Below are positions 9,626 through 17,717 of a DNA stretch of 64,000 bases, piece by piece. The DNA comes from Prevotella sp. (GTDB lineage: Bacteria; Bacteroidota; Bacteroidia; Bacteroidales; Bacteroidaceae). The position numbers were made by a program, and so were the translations under genes. Where the stretch lies: assembly GCA_017478025.1 (NCBI GenBank), contig JAFVGZ010000025.1, forward strand, positions 1 through 64,000. Direction: 5' to 3'. The notes under the pieces are model-generated. The model saw only the letters and a program-made list of their open reading frames with translations, was not told the origin of the DNA and ran no database searches. Each line of letters begins with the position of its first letter. Position 1 is the stretch's first letter.

Positions 9626-10249
9626 TTAATACTGAACGGAAATAGTTCCTTTGATGATGTTAGCTTGCGGATAACCGAGTTGCTTGACTCTTTTCAGCAG
9701 CCGTCTTGCTTCTTCTATGGAGCGATAGTTGCCCATACGGCATTTCCAAGAAGGAGAATAGAAGTGTACATAGACCGGTTCTGATGGGAAATTAGATTTC
9801 ATTACAGTTCCCGCCGTCTGTGCCTTCTGCTTGTCCAAGCGTGAATTGCCGCCCGAGAACACCTGTATTCTGTAGCCCTGCGTCTTGTAGCTGTTGCGCA
9901 TGAGTTTCTTGCGCGTATCTACAACACCCTCTTCTTTTGCGAAATCATCGCTGATAGAGGATGACGGGGCAGGAGTAGCGGCATGTGACGGAGCTTTGTT
10001 TTCTTCTGTCGGTGTTGCCGGTGTTGTTGTCGTTGTTGACGGTTGTTTCTTTTCTGCCGGCTCTGGCTTCTCTGCCTGTTGTGGCAGGTCTGGCTCGCCG
10101 TTCACAAGTGCGTCAATGTCTCTTGACTGGGTTACCGTTACCTGTCCTTGATTAGCCTTGTCCGTTCGCAGGTCATCAAGGAAAGTCTGTGCATTGGCAC
10201 TTGTATGTGCCAATGCCAGACAGAATGTTATGATAATTGTTCTTTTCAT
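9626..10249 (-). CDS. secreted SPOR-domain protein
   Basis: About 207 residues starting at the ATG of a TAATG overlap with the tpiA stop (10249), which suggests translational coupling. Residues 1-20 are a Sec signal peptide ending before QTFLDD. Residues 50-105 are low-complexity, rich in Thr, Pro, Glu and Ala. Residues 125-207 form a SPOR domain (GYRIQVFSGGNSRLDKQKA to NIIKGTISVQY). SPOR domains bind glycan strands stripped of stem peptides, usually at the division septum, so a periplasmic peptidoglycan-binding role is inferred. No catalytic domain is seen. Confidence 0.85.
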   Translation of the reverse strand: MKRTIIITFCLALAHTSANAQTFLDDLRTDKANQGQVTVTQSRDIDALVNGEPDLPQQAEKPEPAEKKQPSTTTTTPATPTEENKAPSHAATPAPSSSISDDFAKEEGVVDTRKKLMRNSYKTQGYRIQVFSGGNSRLDKQKAQTAGTVMKSNFPSEPVYVHFYSPSWKCRMGNYRSIEEARRLLKRVKQLGYPQANIIKGTISVQY

Positions 10250-11001
10250 TATGCCCAAGCATCGATGATGCCCTTGAAGTCAGCAGCTTTGAGCGATGCT
10301 CCGCCTATGAGACCGCCGTCAATGTCGGCCTTGGCAAAGAGCTCAGGAGCATTGCTTGCCTTGCATGAGCCACCGTAAAGGATGGTGGTGTCGTCAGCAA
10401 CCTCTGCACCATATACTTCTGCTACGCAAGAGCGAATATATGCGTGTATCTCTTCAGCCTGATCAGCTGTAGCTGTCTTGCCTGTTCCGATAGCCCAGAT
10501 GGGTTCGTAGGCGATGATGATGTTCTTCCACTGCTCTGCTGTGAGGTGGAATACTGAGCCAGCGAGCTCTGCCTTTACCACTTCATTCTGCTTGTTAGCC
10601 TCGCGCTCTGCCAGTGACTCGCCGATGCAGAAGATAACCTTCAGACCGTTTGCCAGTGCCAGCTCCACCTTCTCCTTGAGGATTTCAGGTGTCTCCTTAT
10701 AGTATTCGCGACGCTCAGAGTGACCGAGGATAACGTACTCTGCACCTGTTGACTTTACCATCTCAGCAGATACCTCGCCTGTGTAAGCACCGCTGGCCTT
10801 GTCAGCACAGTTCTCTGCAGAGAGCTGGATGCAGCTGCCCTTGATAACCTCAGCCACGCTTGCCAGGTGAATGAATGGTGTGCCGATGATGACATCGCAG
10901 TTAGGGTTCTTTACTACCTCAGTAAGCTCCTTGGCCAGAGCCACACCTTCTTGCAGGTTTTTGTTCATTTTCCAGTTACCTGCTACAATTTTCTTTCTCA
11001 T
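10249..11001 (-). CDS. tpiA: triosephosphate isomerase (domain, possible internal start)
   Basis: Within the fusion, the ATG at 11001 begins a 250-residue TIM of exactly family length. Motifs seen are GNWKMN (catalytic Lys), ILGHSERR (catalytic His), [11 protein letters not shown] (catalytic Glu, loop 6) and [10 protein letters not shown] with GLIGGASL for phosphate binding. It interconverts dihydroxyacetone phosphate and glyceraldehyde 3-phosphate. All catalytic residues are intact, so it should be active whether free or fused. It stops in a TAATG overlap with the SPOR gene. Confidence 0.9.
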   Translation of the reverse strand: MRKKIVAGNWKMNKNLQEGVALAKELTEVVKNPNCDVIIGTPFIHLASVAEVIKGSCIQLSAENCADKASGAYTGEVSAEMVKSTGAEYVILGHSERREYYKETPEILKEKVELALANGLKVIFCIGESLAEREANKQNEVVKAELAGSVFHLTAEQWKNIIIAYEPIWAIGTGKTATADQAEEIHAYIRSCVAEVYGAEVADDTTILYGGSCKASNAPELFAKADIDGGLIGGASLKAADFKGIIDAWA

Positions 11002-12312
11002 TGGTTTCTTGTTTTTTGTTTTGAAAAGATTTATTAGTTTGTATGAATGTTTATGCTCTGCATGCCTGATGCGCCTGCTCCATGCCCACAGACGGTCTGT
11101 TATGGTGAGAATTGTCAGCGGCAGTATGTACCAAAGCAGTATGAAGCTCCAAGTCTTCCATTTGTTCGTCTCGTATGCTTCAGTCTCGTCAAGTGTCTCA
11201 ATCTTGGTGTCGGGGGTCAGGGCAGGCAGGTCATTGCTTCCCCATTTGGCTGTTACGGTACCTTCTTTCAGCAAGACCAGTCCCGGGTTACTGCGTACGA
11301 TGGTCTTCAATGTGAGGCCGTCGCAGTTCAGGAAGGGATATTCCGCGCCTGTGATATCAATCCAATGATCCACCGCCTCATCCTCGCTTGCTGTGAGACA
11401 GTAGAACGGAATGTTATGCTGTGTGGCATAATCGTAGATGGTATTCACGGTGCCGAAGTTCGTGTCGTCAGCTTTCGTGATGTCATGAGCTACAAGGAGG
11501 AACGTGTAACCGGGCTTTGACAGCACAGCATCGGTATAGTCCTCACCCTCGCTGTCCTGCAGATAGAAATCGTGGATGGGAGGTTCGTAGCCCGCCTTTA
11601 TCAGCTTTGATTTGGAGTCAACGAAAGTCCATGTGGAGTCAGGATAGTTCTCAAGTGTGAACTTTTCCTGCTTCCCGTCTTTTTCCATGATAAATGTAGT
11701 CTCATAGACAGGTGCCTCCGCTCCCTCCGGTATCTCCATTCCTTTGGCTATGTTGGCCCCGATGTGGTATGGACGATAGTCGAAAACCGGCAGATGATAG
11801 ATGCAATGCAGCGCCAGGCCGATGAAGAAAAGTACCGAGTAGTGGAACACAATCCACTGTCGGCTCAAGGCTATCATCCGCGGCATCTTCTTTGGCCAAA
11901 GTGCAACGATTGTGGAGCAGGCGAGCAATACAATGTTCTTTGCCAACGTCTGTCCGTTGGTCAGCTTTATGGCATCGCCAAAACAGCCGCAGTCTTCCAC
12001 GGGATTATCAAAATAAATCCACACGGTGAGACATGTCATCACAAGCATGAAGGCGAGCGACAGCTTAGACACTACGCGTCGGTTGATGGCAAAGAGCAAC
12101 TGTATGCCCATCATACATTCGAAGATAGCCATCAGCACGGCGCCGCAGAGGAACACCCACGCTGGGAATATGCCGTCAAAGCCCATCGCAACAGCATAGT
12201 CCTCCAGTTTGTATTGCGTGCCAAGAGGGTCAACTGTCTTGACAAATCCTGACAGGACGAAAGTACATCCTAACAGAATGCGAGCTATGTTTACAATGAT
12301 GGACTTCAGCAT
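10249..12312 (-). CDS. DoxX/BT_3928-like membrane protein fused to triosephosphate isomerase
   Basis: A single 687-codon frame with no stop between the two parts. Residues 1-150 are a DoxX-like domain with about four membrane helices ([20 protein letters not shown]). Residues 190-370 look like a periplasmic thioredoxin-fold domain without an obvious CxxC. A further helix (about 380-400) is followed by a basic tail, then a complete TIM barrel from residue 438. The usual Bacteroidota arrangement has separate doxX and tpiA genes. The basic tail after the last helix places the TIM domain on the cytoplasmic side, so a membrane-tethered isomerase is topologically sensible. The A-rich stretch just before the TIM Met resembles a translation initiation region, so separate TIM could also be made. 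It overlaps DUF1599 by 7 nt. Confidence 0.8.
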   Translation of the reverse strand: MLKSIIVNIARILLGCTFVLSGFVKTVDPLGTQYKLEDYAVAMGFDGIFPAWVFLCGAVLMAIFECMMGIQLLFAINRRVVSKLSLAFMLVMTCLTVWIYFDNPVEDCGCFGDAIKLTNGQTLAKNIVLLACSTIVALWPKKMPRMIALSRQWIVFHYSVLFFIGLALHCIYHLPVFDYRPYHIGANIAKGMEIPEGAEAPVYETTFIMEKDGKQEKFTLENYPDSTWTFVDSKSKLIKAGYEPPIHDFYLQDSEGEDYTDAVLSKPGYTFLLVAHDITKADDTNFGTVNTIYDYATQHNIPFYCLTASEDEAVDHWIDITGAEYPFLNCDGLTLKTIVRSNPGLVLLKEGTVTAKWGSNDLPALTPDTKIETLDETEAYETNKWKTWSFILLWYILPLTILTITDRLWAWSRRIRHAEHKHSYKLINLFKTKNKKPMRKKIVAGNWKMNKNLQEGVALAKELTEVVKNPNCDVIIGTPFIHLASVAEVIKGSCIQLSAENCADKASGAYTGEVSAEMVKSTGAEYVILGHSERREYYKETPEILKEKVELALANGLKVIFCIGESLAEREANKQNEVVKAELAGSVFHLTAEQWKNIIIAYEPIWAIGTGKTATADQAEEIHAYIRSCVAEVYGAEVADDTTILYGGSCKASNAPELFAKADIDGGLIGGASLKAADFKGIIDAWA

Positions 12313-12854
12313 TTCTCAATCTTTAGTTTGATGACAGCAAAAGTGGAATAGTTGATAATGTCCATGATGTTGGAGTCTATCCCCTCGCTGGCGATTGTCA
12401 GGCCGTTCTTGTCCTCTATCTCTTTGATGCGTTCCAGTTTGGTGAGGATAATGTCTGTATATGAACTGACACGCATATCCCTCCATGCCTCTCCGTAGTC
12501 ATGGTTCTTCTTGCGCATCAGGTCCAAGCAGGACTGAGCATACGAATCATAGAGCGCCATTGCCTCGTCGTTGGTCATATCGACCTTGTCGGCATAGCCC
12601 TTCTCCAGTTGTATCAGTCCTATGATGCCATAGTTGATGAGCGCCATGAACTCCGGCAGTATCCCTTCGCCCACCAGAGATTGTCCTGTCACCTCCAGCG
12701 TGCGTATGCGCTTAGCCTTTATGAACAGTTGATCAGTGAGCGACGACGGGCGTAGCATGCGCCACGACGGCTTGTAGTCGTATAGTTTCTTAGAGAATAT
12801 GTCGCGACACAGGTCAATGGCCTGGCCAAATTGTTCGTCGGTGTTTGGTGTCAC
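12306..12854 (-). CDS. DUF1599 family protein
   Basis: The 182-residue protein contains two tandem copies of a short helical motif: residues 12-55 ([20 protein letters not shown], then [10 protein letters not shown]) and about 110-150 ([17 protein letters not shown], then [10 protein letters not shown]). This duplication is typical of DUF1599, whose biochemical role is unknown to me. It is soluble, with no signal peptide. The start is a GTG at 12854. It opens the operon with DoxX/TpiA, SPOR and xth, and its stop overlaps the next start by 7 nt. The -7 element at 12919-12926 fits as its promoter. Confidence 0.82.
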   Translation of the reverse strand: MTPNTDEQFGQAIDLCRDIFSKKLYDYKPSWRMLRPSSLTDQLFIKAKRIRTLEVTGQSLVGEGILPEFMALINYGIIGLIQLEKGYADKVDMTNDEAMALYDSYAQSCLDLMRKKNHDYGEAWRDMRVSSYTDIILTKLERIKEIEDKNGLTIASEGIDSNIMDIINYSTFAVIKLKIEKC

Positions 12855-12918
12855 GGGTCGTTTGGTATCGGGTTTAACAAGTTATGTATATGAATATGTC
12901 ATTGGCATATATCGAGTG

Positions 12919-12926
12919 CAAAATTA
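12919..12926 (-). promoter_or_regulatory. -7 element of DUF1599 operon promoter
   Basis: TAATTTTG on the minus strand matches TAnnTTTG. A TTG lies about 22 bp upstream, a longer spacer than elsewhere in the window. The predicted start is near 12914. It is divergent from the queD promoter. Confidence 0.55.
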
Positions 12927-12967
12927 ATAAAAATATAGCATATTGCGGCAATTTTAACGGCTTTTCT

Positions 12968-12998
12968 TTTGCCAAGTGTAAAAAAAAGCGTAATTTTG
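12968..12998 (+). promoter_or_regulatory. queD promoter
   Basis: TTTG (12968-12971), a 19-bp spacer and TAATTTTG (12991-12998) give a predicted start near 13003 and a leader of about 67 nt. Confidence 0.75.
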
Positions 12999-13069
12999 CA
13001 GCCGCAAAAGAGCAAAACATCGCTATTAGCATTAGGTAGAAGAAAACCCTAACAAAAAAACTTTATCTC

Positions 13070-13402
13070 ATGTATTACATTAAAAAGACTATGGAGATAG
13101 CCGGCTGTCATCAGCTGATGCTATCCTATGACAACAAGTGCGAGAACCTGCACGGTCACAATTGGATGGTGGCTGTGTATTGTAAATCCAAGGAGTTGAA
13201 TGCCGATGGTATGGTTGTTGATTTCACAAAAGTGAAGGAGAAGATACACGGATACCTTGATCACGGTAACTTCAACGAACTGTTACCCTTTAATCCTACA
13301 GCAGAGAATATCGCAAAGTGGATATGTGACCAGATTCCTTACTGCTATCGCGTTGAGGTAATGGAGTCTTCGAGCAATACTGCTGTGTATGAAAAAGACT
13401 AA
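13070..13402 (+). CDS. queD: 6-carboxy-5,6,7,8-tetrahydropterin synthase
   Basis: The 110-residue protein belongs to the 6-pyruvoyl-tetrahydropterin synthase/QueD family. The zinc site is visible as the first His in AGCHQLML and the pair in CENLHGHNW; VVDFTKVKEK and FNPTAENIAKWI are family signatures, and a Glu near the C-terminus (VEVMES) fits the substrate-binding Glu. QueD converts dihydroneopterin triphosphate to carboxytetrahydropterin, the second step towards preQ0 and queuosine. With queE and folE just downstream on the same strand, the deazapurine role is far more likely than a biopterin role. Confidence 0.93.
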   Translation: MYYIKKTMEIAGCHQLMLSYDNKCENLHGHNWMVAVYCKSKELNADGMVVDFTKVKEKIHGYLDHGNFNELLPFNPTAENIAKWICDQIPYCYRVEVMESSSNTAVYEKD

Positions 13403-13546
13403 AGAGTAAATCCCTCCATTCTTTCGTAAGGCTGCAACATTGTAATTTTTGAGAATACAATGTCTGGCTTGCGTGCGGATAATTGCTTTGATGGGTTTCA
13501 TGCTTTGCATCGTAAACCCTCAATGCTATGACTGCTTTATACTGTG

Positions 13547-13554
13547 AAAGGAGG
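13547..13554 (+). promoter_or_regulatory. unusually strong Shine-Dalgarno of queE
   Basis: AAAGGAGG lies 8 nt before the queE ATG and can pair fully with the 16S 3' end. Most other starts in this window lack such a site, as is usual in Bacteroidota, so it both fixes the start and is exceptional. Confidence 0.75.
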
Positions 13555-13562
13555 GCGGGATA

Positions 13563-14156
13563 ATGGTGACAGTGACCAATAGCATAGTGAAAAAAGTCAA
13601 CGAGATATTCTATTCCCTGCAGGGCGAGGGCTACTATACAGGCACTCCTGCCGTGTTCTTGCGGCTCAGTGGTTGCAATATGGCCTGTTCTTTCTGTGAT
13701 ACCCAGCATCAAGAAGGTGTAGAGATGACTGACGAGGACATCGTCAAGGAAGTGCAGAAATATCCTGCACGGCATATCGTCATCACCGGCGGCGAACCCA
13801 CGATGCAGCTTACGGCAGGCCTGACACACGCTCTGAAGCAGGCAGGCTTCTTCATTCAGATAGAGACAAACGGCACGCTGGCACTCCCCGAGGGCTGTGA
13901 GATAGACTGGATAACATGCTCACCCAAGGCTAAGCAGATAATGATACAGAGGGTGGATGAGCTCAAGGTGCTTTATCCTCGTAAGGATATGGAGGACTAT
14001 GAGGGCATCGAGGCTAAGGAATATAGACTACAGCCAATAGACAGCGGTGACGCTGATATAAACAGAGATAACGTAAAGGAAACGATAAACTACATATTAA
14101 AGAACCCAAAATGGCATCTATCATTACAGACACACAAGATACTGAACGTAAGATAA
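13563..14156 (+). CDS. queE: 7-carboxy-7-deazaguanine synthase (radical SAM)
   Basis: The 197-residue protein is QueE. The radical-SAM cluster motif is CNMACSFCD (C-x3-C-x2-C), preceded by the family hallmark EIFYSLQGEGYYTGTPAVFLRL; VITGGEPTMQ is the GGEP SAM-binding strand, and the C-terminus WHLSLQTHKILNVR is conserved. It rearranges carboxytetrahydropterin into 7-carboxy-7-deazaguanine. A 160-nt gap separates it from queD, and a perfect Shine-Dalgarno precedes the ATG. Its 3' end overlaps folE by 46 nt, and the conserved C-terminus lies in the overlap, so the overlap is genuine. Confidence 0.94.
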   Translation: MVTVTNSIVKKVNEIFYSLQGEGYYTGTPAVFLRLSGCNMACSFCDTQHQEGVEMTDEDIVKEVQKYPARHIVITGGEPTMQLTAGLTHALKQAGFFIQIETNGTLALPEGCEIDWITCSPKAKQIMIQRVDELKVLYPRKDMEDYEGIEAKEYRLQPIDSGDADINRDNVKETINYILKNPKWHLSLQTHKILNVR

Positions 14157-14725
14157 GCGAAGAACAGCTCAAGGAAGCAATACGCACCATATTACTATAT
14201 ATAGGGGAAGACCCGAGCAGAGAGGGCCTCTGCAATACGCCTGACCGCATTGTGAGAATGTATGACGAGATCTTCCGTGGTTACGACGCAAAGAGAAAAC
14301 CTCGCATCACCACGTTTACGAATAGTGCTCACAGCGAGGAGATGGTCTTTGACTGCGGTGACTATTACTCTATGTGTGAGCACCACATACTGCCTTTCTT
14401 CGGTCAGTACTATCTGGCATACATCCCCAGCGCCGACGGTCGCATTCTCGGCATCTCCAAGGTGTCGCGTGTCGTGGGTTATTGTGCCGCACGCCTGCAG
14501 TTGCAGGAACGCCTATGCAGGGAGATAGTGGAGATGCTGGACGATGCCTTGAAGGGCACCGCACAGGGGTTTGCCATTGTGATGAAGGGCCGCCACATGT
14601 GTAAATCCATGCGCGGCACACGCAACAAGGGCGAGATGTCAGTGGCTTACTTCACAGGATGCTTCAAGAAGAAAGCACAGCTGCGCAATGAGTTCTACAA
14701 CATCATCAATATGTCTAAGATGTAG
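14111..14725 (+). CDS. folE: GTP cyclohydrolase I
   Basis: The 204-residue protein is FolE/GCYH-I. Key features are EGLCNTPDRIVRMYDE, the zinc ligands in YYSMCEHHILPFFG and a downstream Cys in GRHMCKSMRG, and the GISKVSRVVGYCAARLQLQE segment. It converts GTP to dihydroneopterin triphosphate, the shared precursor of folate and, via QueD and QueE, queuosine. The start at 14111 lies inside the last 46 nt of queE, consistent with coupled translation. A long perfect hairpin at 14761-14819 follows the gene. Confidence 0.95.
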   Translation: MASIITDTQDTERKISEEQLKEAIRTILLYIGEDPSREGLCNTPDRIVRMYDEIFRGYDAKRKPRITTFTNSAHSEEMVFDCGDYYSMCEHHILPFFGQYYLAYIPSADGRILGISKVSRVVGYCAARLQLQERLCREIVEMLDDALKGTAQGFAIVMKGRHMCKSMRGTRNKGEMSVAYFTGCFKKKAQLRNEFYNIINMSKM

Positions 14726-14760
14726 AAGCATTCCTTCTTTTTTGGGGGGGATAAAAAGGA

Positions 14761-14819
14761 AACTATTGGTGTCCGGTAAAAAGCGCTTTCAGGGCTTTCT
14801 TTACCGGACACCAATAGTT
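14761..14819. terminator. perfect 20-bp inverted repeat after folE
   Basis: Positions 14761-14780 and 14800-14819 are perfect reverse complements, with a 19-nt loop that can extend the stem (AAGC/GCTT). The arms contain GGTGTCCGGTAAA. It could be a terminator shared by folE and the opposing antiporter gene or a small mobile hairpin. A related half-site occurs at about 57097-57112. Confidence 0.75.
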
Positions 14820-14875
14820 AAGTTTTCAAGTTTACGCAAGCGCTCCACAGGACCTGCTGGAGTAGTTTAAAAAAA

Positions 14876-14960
14876 ATTACCAAGCGTTGGTAATTGAGTT
14901 ACCAAGGCTTGGTAATGTGGTTACCAACGCTTGGTAATCAGTTTACCAACGCTTGGTAAT
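14876..14960. repeat. four-copy 22-bp array of ACCAA-N3-TTGGT palindromes
   Basis: Units start at 14876, 14898, 14920 and 14941-14942. Each is a near-perfect palindrome of the form RTTACCAANNNTTGGTAAT. The last unit touches the antiporter stop codon. A longer, degenerate array of the same family lies at 57429-57640. Confidence 0.9.
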
Positions 14961-15976
14961 CATGCTCTCAACACCAGTACCGTATAGTAAGCAATGACCA
15001 ACAGTACCATTATCGAGCCCTCAAAGCGTGTCAATGTGAAGTGTGTCTTGCCGAAGCGACACATCAGCCACATCAGCACAGATGAGCCCAGGAGCGTGTA
15101 GATATCAAATGGAGTAATGTTGCCTATGCCCAATGGCGTAATCGTTGCTGATGTGCCGAGCACAAAGAACACGTTGAAGACAACGCTGCCCACTATGTTG
15201 CCCACAGCCATTGCTGTGTCGCCTTTCTTTGCGGCTATCAGCGAGGCCGCCAGTTCAGGCGCTGACGTGCCGGCACTGACGATTGTCAGCGCTATGATAG
15301 AGTCGCTGATGCCTATTGTGGATGCTATGCCCGAGGCACCTTCTACCAGCCAGTCACCGCCGGCAACGAGTATGACAAGCCCTATAACGACGAGTGCTAT
15401 GGACTTCCATAGCTTTTTGCCTGATCGCTCCTGGCTTGTTTCTGATTCTTCACCTGCGGCTTCTTGCGTTGTCTGTCCCTGTTTCTTGTCCGCATTGTTG
15501 GCTATGCTCATGGTGTAAGACATGAAGATAGCAAACAAACAGAGCATCAGCAGTCCGTCTGTGCGACTTATGCAGTTTATCGCCGTGTTGCCCGGGTCAA
15601 GCAATTTGTCGCATATCGTTATGGCGACAACCACATTGGCAAGCACCATGAAGGGTATGTCATAGCGTATGTTAGCGCGCTCAGCCTGTATGGGACGCAC
15701 CATAGCGGTAAGACCGATGATGCCGAGAATATTGAAAATGTTGCTGCCAACGACGTTTCCGATAGCCATGTCGTTGTTGCCGTTAATGGCCGAGACGACG
15801 CTTACGACAAATTCCGGCGCCGAACTGCCTACTGCAACGATGGTCAGACCGACTACGATGGATGGAATACCATACATCCGGGCTATGTTGGCAGCACCGT
15901 CAGTCAGCCAGTCTGCGCCTTTTATGACGCAGGCCAGCCCGACGAAGAATAGTATTATTGGCAATAATATGCTCAT
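14960..15976 (-). CDS. calcium/sodium antiporter (CaCA family, YrbG-like)
   Basis: The 338-residue inner-membrane protein has about ten helices and the two inverted alpha-repeats of the Ca2+/cation antiporter superfamily: VGSSAPEFVVSVVSA with GNVVGSNIFNI in the first half, and AGTSAPELAASLIAA with GNIVGSVVFNVF in the second. A charged cytoplasmic loop near residues 163-190 (EEAGEESETSQERSGKK region) separates the halves. It should exchange Na+ for Ca2+; the exact ions are inferred from the family. It lies 63 nt after the fumarase gene and may be the last gene of the hflX-led run. Confidence 0.9.
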   Translation of the reverse strand: MSILLPIILFFVGLACVIKGADWLTDGAANIARMYGIPSIVVGLTIVAVGSSAPEFVVSVVSAINGNNDMAIGNVVGSNIFNILGIIGLTAMVRPIQAERANIRYDIPFMVLANVVVAITICDKLLDPGNTAINCISRTDGLLMLCLFAIFMSYTMSIANNADKKQGQTTQEAAGEESETSQERSGKKLWKSIALVVIGLVILVAGGDWLVEGASGIASTIGISDSIIALTIVSAGTSAPELAASLIAAKKGDTAMAVGNIVGSVVFNVFFVLGTSATITPLGIGNITPFDIYTLLGSSVLMWLMCRFGKTHFTLTRFEGSIMVLLVIAYYTVLVLRA

Positions 15977-16039
15977 TGATTGTGATTTTGTCAGACTTCA
16001 GACCGTCTGTTATCTCCGGTTGTGAGAACCGGAGAACCT

Positions 16040-17659
16040 TTAGAACTGCTTGAAGAAGTCGTTGCCCTTGTCATCAACGAGTATAAATGCAGGGAAGTCC
16101 TTCACCTGAATCTTCCAGATGGCCTCCATTCCGAGCTCTGGATACTCCACACACTCAATGCTCTTGATGTTGCTTGATGAGAGGTAGGCTGCCGGTCCGC
16201 CGATAGAACCGAGGTAGAAGCCACCGTGCTTCTTGCAGGCATCAGTCACCACCTGTGTGCGGTTGCCCTTGGCTATCATTACGAGTGAGCCGCCATTGTC
16301 CTGGAACTCATCTGTGTATGGGTCCATACGGTTGGCTGTCGTGGGGCCCATAGAGCCGCAAGGCATGCCTTCCGGAGTCTTTGCAGGACCTGCGTACAGC
16401 ACGGGATGATCCTTGAAGTACTGAGGCATACCCTCGCCGGCATCCAGACGGGCCTTGATCTTTGCGTGTGCAATGTCGCGTGCCACTATGATTGTACCGT
16501 TGAGGCTCACGCGAGTGGATACGGGATACTTGGAGAGCTCCTTGCATACTTCTGCTATCGGCTGGTCCAGGTTGATGGAGATAGCGTCGCTCTCGCCTGC
16601 CTGACGCAGTGCCTCGGGTATCAGCTCGTATGGTTTGTCATCCATCTTCTCCACAAAGATGCCGTCCTTTGTAATCTTTGCCTTGATGTTACGGTCGGCA
16701 GAGCATGACACTCCCAGTCCGATAGGGCATGACGCACCGTGGCGAGGCAGGCGTATTACGCGGACATCATGGGCAAATGCCGTACCTCCGAACTGTGCGC
16801 CGAAGCCGATTTTCTTTGCTTCCTCAAGCAGCTGCTTCTCCAACTCTACGTCGCGGAACGCGCGTCCGGTCTCGTCGCCCGTTGTCGGCAGGCTGTCATA
16901 GTACTTGGTGGAGGCAAGCTTTACGGTCAGAAGGTTCTTCTCTGCCGATGTGCCGCCGATGACGAAGGCAATATGATAAGGCGGGCATGCTGCTGTGCCG
17001 AGGCTCTTCATCTTCTCTACGAGGAACGGAACGAGCGTTCCCGGGTTCTGGATTCTTGCCTTTGTCTCCTGGTATAGGTATGTCTTGTTGGCAGAGCCGC
17101 CGCCCTTTACCACGCAGAGGAAACGGTATTCCATGCCTTCCGTAGCCTCAATGTCTATCTGTGCAGGCAGGTTACATTTCGTGTTTACCTCGTTATACAT
17201 GTCCAACGGAGCATTCTGCGAGTAGCGCAGGTTGTCCTGAGTGTATGTGTTATATACACCCTTGGCCAGGTATTCCTCGTCTTCAAAGCCTGTCCACACC
17301 TGCTGACCCTTCTCTCCGTGAATGATGGCGGTGCCGGTATCTTGGCAGAAAGGAAGCTGTCCCTTGCATGCCACCTCCGCATTGCGAAGCATGGTGAGGG
17401 CCACAAACTTATCGTTGTCCGATGCTTCGGGAGAGTTCAGTATTGCTGCAACCTTCTCGTTGTGCTCCCGACGCAGCATGAAGTTGACGTCGTGGAAGGC
17501 CTGAGTGGTCAGAAGCTCAAGGGCTTCTTTGGATACTTTCAGAATGGGATGTCCCTCAAACTCACTCATTGACACGCCATCTTTTGAGATAAGGCGGTAT
17601 TCTGTTTTGTCTTCGCCAAGCTGAAACATTGGCGCATAGAAGAAAGGTACGTTTGCCAT
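16040..17659 (-). CDS. class I fumarate hydratase
   Basis: The 539-residue protein is a single-chain class I (iron-sulfur) fumarase with fused alpha and beta regions. Conserved segments include [48 protein letters not shown], and in the C-terminal part [15 protein letters not shown]. Cysteines in these segments are the likely ligands of the [4Fe-4S] cluster. It hydrates fumarate to malate; in fermentative Bacteroidales it usually works in the reverse direction on the branch to succinate. It sits 58 nt after the M16 peptidase gene. Confidence 0.94.
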   Translation of the reverse strand: MANVPFFYAPMFQLGEDKTEYRLISKDGVSMSEFEGHPILKVSKEALELLTTQAFHDVNFMLRREHNEKVAAILNSPEASDNDKFVALTMLRNAEVACKGQLPFCQDTGTAIIHGEKGQQVWTGFEDEEYLAKGVYNTYTQDNLRYSQNAPLDMYNEVNTKCNLPAQIDIEATEGMEYRFLCVVKGGGSANKTYLYQETKARIQNPGTLVPFLVEKMKSLGTAACPPYHIAFVIGGTSAEKNLLTVKLASTKYYDSLPTTGDETGRAFRDVELEKQLLEEAKKIGFGAQFGGTAFAHDVRVIRLPRHGASCPIGLGVSCSADRNIKAKITKDGIFVEKMDDKPYELIPEALRQAGESDAISINLDQPIAEVCKELSKYPVSTRVSLNGTIIVARDIAHAKIKARLDAGEGMPQYFKDHPVLYAGPAKTPEGMPCGSMGPTTANRMDPYTDEFQDNGGSLVMIAKGNRTQVVTDACKKHGGFYLGSIGGPAAYLSSSNIKSIECVEYPELGMEAIWKIQVKDFPAFILVDDKGNDFFKQF

Positions 17660-17717
17660 AATGTTGTTGTATTATATGAATATGTATGTTTTTGTTTACT
17701 TGTTACGCGGTGAAAGA

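Noticed and set aside
13403-13562. PreQ1 riboswitch between queD and queE
   Set aside because: There is a hairpin but no preQ1-I or -II aptamer pattern, and such switches would normally precede the first gene.
14876-14960. Possible CRISPR array (regularly spaced short repeats)
   Set aside because: Units are 19 bp with 3-nt linkers and no unique 30-bp spacers; no cas genes are near. The same applies to the other 22-bp arrays.
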